A stretch of DNA of 9,187 nt from Chthoniobacter sp. (GTDB lineage: Bacteria; Verrucomicrobiota; Verrucomicrobiia; Chthoniobacterales; Chthoniobacteraceae): NCBI GenBank assembly GCA_025351065.1, contig JANXWQ010000501.1:1-9187 (forward strand). The letters run 5' to 3'. Position numbers and translations under genes: made by a program. The stretch's first letter is position 1. The number at the start of each line of letters is the position of its first letter. The notes beneath the pieces are model-generated. The model ran no database searches, was not told the DNA's origin, and saw only the letters and a list, made by a program, of their open reading frames with translations. Shown piece after piece: positions 7,323-9,187 of the stretch.

Positions 7323-8932
7323 GATTTCGGGTTTCGGGTTTCGGATTTCGGATTTCCGCCGCAGCGGCGGTGCTGCTGCTTTTTGCGGTGAAAGGCGGGG
7401 CCGAAGAAGCCAACCCGGACGCCGCCGCCACGCTCGTTATTTTCAACGAGAACGACCGCGACTCCGCCGAACTCGCGCGTTTCTACGCGGAGAAGCGCGG
7501 CATCGCGAAGGAGCGCCTGCTCGCGCTGAAGTGCGCGAAGACCGAGGAGATCACGCGGCTCGACTACGACCGCACCATCGCCGAGCCGCTGCGCCGGTCG
7601 ATGACGGCGAATTTTTGGTGGAAGCTGCGTGAGCCGGACAATCCGCTCGGGCCGGTGGAGGCGAATAAAATCCGCTTCATCGCACTCATGCGCGGCGTGC
7701 CGCTGAAGATCGCCGAGGCGCCGAAATATCCCGGCGACCGCGTGACCCAGCCCGCGCCCATCGGGATCGTGAACGCGGCAGCCGTGGACTCGGAGCTGGC
7801 CGTGCTCGGGCTGAACCAGCGGCAGATTTCCGGCGCGCTGAACAACCCGTATTTCCACAGCTATTCGTCGTTCGCGGATTTCCACCGCCCCGAGATCATG
7901 CTCGTCTGCCGGCTCGACGGGCCGACGCCGGAGATCGTGCGGCGCATGATCACGGACTCGCTCGCGGCGGAGCAGGACGGACTCGCGGGGATCGCCTACA
8001 TCGACGCGCGCAACATCCAGTCCGAGGGCTACGCCGAAGGCGACAAATGGCTCTACGCGCTGGCCACGGACGCGCGCCGCCACGGCACGCCGGTGGTGCT
8101 CGACAACGGGCCGGAGCTTTTCCCCTCGAACTACCCGATGCGTCAGGCGGCGCTCTATTTCGGCTGGTACACGGAGCGCGTGGCAGGGCCGTTTGTGCGC
8201 CCGGAGTTTCGCTTCGTGCGCGGTGCGGTGGCCGTCCACATCCACTCGTTCAGCGGCTCGACGGTGCGCGACCCCACGCAAAACTGGGTCGCGCCGCTGC
8301 TCTCCGCCGGCGCCGCGGCCACGCTCGGCAACGTGTACGAGCCCTACCTCGCGCTCACCCCGCAGCTCGACATTTTCCACAACCGCCTGCGCGCCGGCTT
8401 CACCTTTGCCGAGTCCGCCTACATGTGCGAGCGCACGCTGTCGTGGATGACGACCTTCGTGGGCGACCCACTCTACCGCCCGTATAAAGGCGTGCTCGAG
8501 CTCGATGAAAAGCCGCGCACCGGCGAGTGGGCGGAGTATCGCAAAGGCGCGCAACTGTGGTTTTCCACCCGCCGCGCGGAGGGCGATGAGGTGCTGCGCG
8601 AGGCCGGGAAAAAGTTGCACAGCGGCACGATCATGGAAGGGCTCGGCCTGCTCCAAGTCTCGGCGGACGACCCGAAGGCGGCGCTGCAATCGTTCGCGCT
8701 GGCGCGGGAATTCTACGGCAGCACGGACGACGCGATGCGTGTGGCGGTACATGAGATTTTCCTGCTGCGCGCCGCCGGCCGCGACATCGAGGCGCTCACG
8801 CTCGCGCTGAAAATGGGCAACGCCGTGCCGAAATCGCTCGCCGGCGAACTGCTCAAATCGCTCGCCACGCCGCCCGCCCCGCCCGCCCCGCCCGGCCCGC
8901 CGACGCCACCGCCGGCAGTGCAGAAAAAATAA
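7319..8932 (+). CDS. Secreted TIGR03790-like protein of unknown function, with proline-rich tail
   Basis: A 537-residue exported protein. The signal peptide has n-region MRFRVSGFGFRIS, hydrophobic core AAAAVLLLFAV and a likely cleavage after KGGA (about residue 28). The body matches the TIGR03790 family as I remember it: TLVIFNENDRDSAELARFYA near the mature N terminus, IRFIALMRGVPLKI (118-131), RLDGPT (198-203), VHIHSFSG (306-313), WVAPLLSAGAAATLGNVYEPY (323-343) and VGDPLYRPY (381-389). From about 405 to 510 it is helical and TPR-like, followed by PPAPPAPPGPPTPPP (518-532). No biochemical function is established for the family; I recall it occurring in genomes that also use PEP-CTERM sorting. 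The arrangement around HSFSG and GDPLY recalls the C25/caspase fold, but serine stands where the catalytic cysteine would be. The start overlaps the upstream stop by 4 bases, and the n-region is encoded by a 7-bp repeat. Confidence 0.8.
   Translation: MRFRVSGFGFRISAAAAVLLLFAVKGGAEEANPDAAATLVIFNENDRDSAELARFYAEKRGIAKERLLALKCAKTEEITRLDYDRTIAEPLRRSMTANFWWKLREPDNPLGPVEANKIRFIALMRGVPLKIAEAPKYPGDRVTQPAPIGIVNAAAVDSELAVLGLNQRQISGALNNPYFHSYSSFADFHRPEIMLVCRLDGPTPEIVRRMITDSLAAEQDGLAGIAYIDARNIQSEGYAEGDKWLYALATDARRHGTPVVLDNGPELFPSNYPMRQAALYFGWYTERVAGPFVRPEFRFVRGAVAVHIHSFSGSTVRDPTQNWVAPLLSAGAAATLGNVYEPYLALTPQLDIFHNRLRAGFTFAESAYMCERTLSWMTTFVGDPLYRPYKGVLELDEKPRTGEWAEYRKGAQLWFSTRRAEGDEVLREAGKKLHSGTIMEGLGLLQVSADDPKAALQSFALAREFYGSTDDAMRVAVHEIFLLRAAGRDIEALTLALKMGNAVPKSLAGELLKSLATPPAPPAPPGPPTPPPAVQKK
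7324..7358 (+). repeat. Heptamer tandem repeat (A/G)TTTCGG, five units
   Basis: Units read ATTTCGG, GTTTCGG, GTTTCGG, ATTTCGG and a final imperfect ATTTCCG, end to end with no gaps. They lie inside the coding sequence immediately after the start of the TIGR03790-like gene and encode the n-region of its signal peptide. Since 7 is not a multiple of 3, the peptide repeats only every three units (7 residues). Gain or loss of one unit would shift the frame. Confidence 0.9.
8870..8914 (+). repeat. Imperfect 9-bp repeat encoding a Pro-Pro-X tail
   Basis: Five in-frame units: CCGCCCGCC twice, then CCGCCCGGC, CCGCCGACG and CCACCGCCG, giving PPA PPA PPG PPT PPP near the C terminus of the secreted TIGR03790-like protein. 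Because the unit is 9 bases, copy changes keep the frame. Tails like this often act as flexible or wall-spanning linkers, but here nothing follows except AVQKK. Confidence 0.85.
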
Positions 8933-8962
8933 GGCGATGAATTTCCGCGTACCACGAGCGCG

Positions 8963-9187
8963 ATGACTCCCGCCGACCGCTACGCGAAACTGCTGCACGG
9001 CCCATTGTGCGAGATGCCGCTGCTGCGCGTGCCGCGGGAGCTGACGGAGCTGGAGTTGCAGGCGCACTGGTTCGCGGGGGATTTCGGGCGCGAGTTTCGC
9101 ACGGTGGCGGGCGGGACGGTGCGGGTGGTGCAGTTCGGCGTCTGGAACCGCGAGGCGGGGCCGGATTTTGCGGAGGCGGCGGTGTCG
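8963..9187 (+). CDS. DUF2851 family protein, 3' partial
   Basis: The first 75 codons of a gene running off the right edge, beginning MTPADRYAKLLHGPL. The stretch VRVVQFGVWNREAGPDFAEAAV (residues 54-75, about) contains the N-x2-AGPDF-x2-A signature that I associate with DUF2851, a family of unknown function common in Bacteroidota and Verrucomicrobiota. The earlier part, LTELELQAHWFAGDF, fits the usual N-terminal helix of that family. It starts 30 bases after the preceding stop; GAG six bases ahead of the ATG is only a weak ribosome site. The same strand and short spacing suggest it shares a transcript with the TIGR03790-like gene, but a functional link is not evident. Only about a fifth of a typical family member is visible, so catalytic residues cannot be judged. 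Confidence 0.72.
   Translation, partial: MTPADRYAKLLHGPLCEMPLLRVPRELTELELQAHWFAGDFGREFRTVAGGTVRVVQFGVWNREAGPDFAEAAVS

Noticed and set aside
7229..9067. 612-codon open frame on the minus strand opposite the TIGR03790-like gene
   Set aside because: It is a shadow of high-GC coding DNA: Arg- and Ala-rich with no recognisable domain, while the + strand frame has a signal peptide and family motifs.

Overview
This is a GC-rich window (roughly two thirds G+C by eye), densely coding, with every recognisable gene on the + strand. Seven protein genes follow one another with gaps of at most 63 bases; the first and last are cut by the window edges. The mix of a TIGR03790-type secreted protein, a DUF2851 protein and a TTTCGG(A/G) heptamer array encoding FRxSxFGFR-like peptides suggests a Verrucomicrobiota or related PVC-group bacterium. 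That placement is inferred from family distribution as I remember it, not proven here.

Left region (1-3418): a nearly complete cofactor-independent 4-hydroxyproline 2-epimerase is followed 3 bases later by a DadA/DAO-type FAD amino-acid dehydrogenase. Together they look like the first two steps of trans-4-hydroxy-L-proline catabolism: epimerisation to cis-4-hydroxy-D-proline, then oxidation to the pyrroline carboxylate. After 21 bases comes a 12-helix MFS permease that looks like the nucleoside:H+ symporter branch; its substrate is open. The later pathway steps (pyrroline-4-hydroxy-2-carboxylate deaminase, 2-oxoglutarate semialdehyde dehydrogenase) are not in the window.

Centre (3465-6479): one 1004-residue protein carries a complete MmeI-like type IIL restriction-modification enzyme, with a D-x9-ExK nuclease, helical linker, N6-adenine methylase (GCGN and NPPF motifs), target recognition domain and helical C terminus. 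It stands alone with no partner subunit, as this family does. Its recognition-domain DNA is clearly lower in G+C than its methylase part, which suggests exchange of the specificity module.

Right region (6543-9187): a PhnP-like metallo-beta-lactamase-fold phosphodiesterase with a second structural zinc site overlaps by 4 bases (ATGA) a secreted protein of the TIGR03790 kind. The start of that secreted protein is built from a five-unit 7-bp repeat, and its core shows resemblances to gingipain/C25 caspase-like proteins but without the nucleophile cysteine. The 5' end of a DUF2851 gene follows. No RNA gene, CRISPR array, insertion sequence or convincing promoter or terminator was seen. No stretch longer than 63 bases lacks a gene.

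I do not see a clear multi-gene novel system. The most interesting points are the specificity module of the MmeI-like enzyme and the possible degenerate protease fold of the TIGR03790-like protein.
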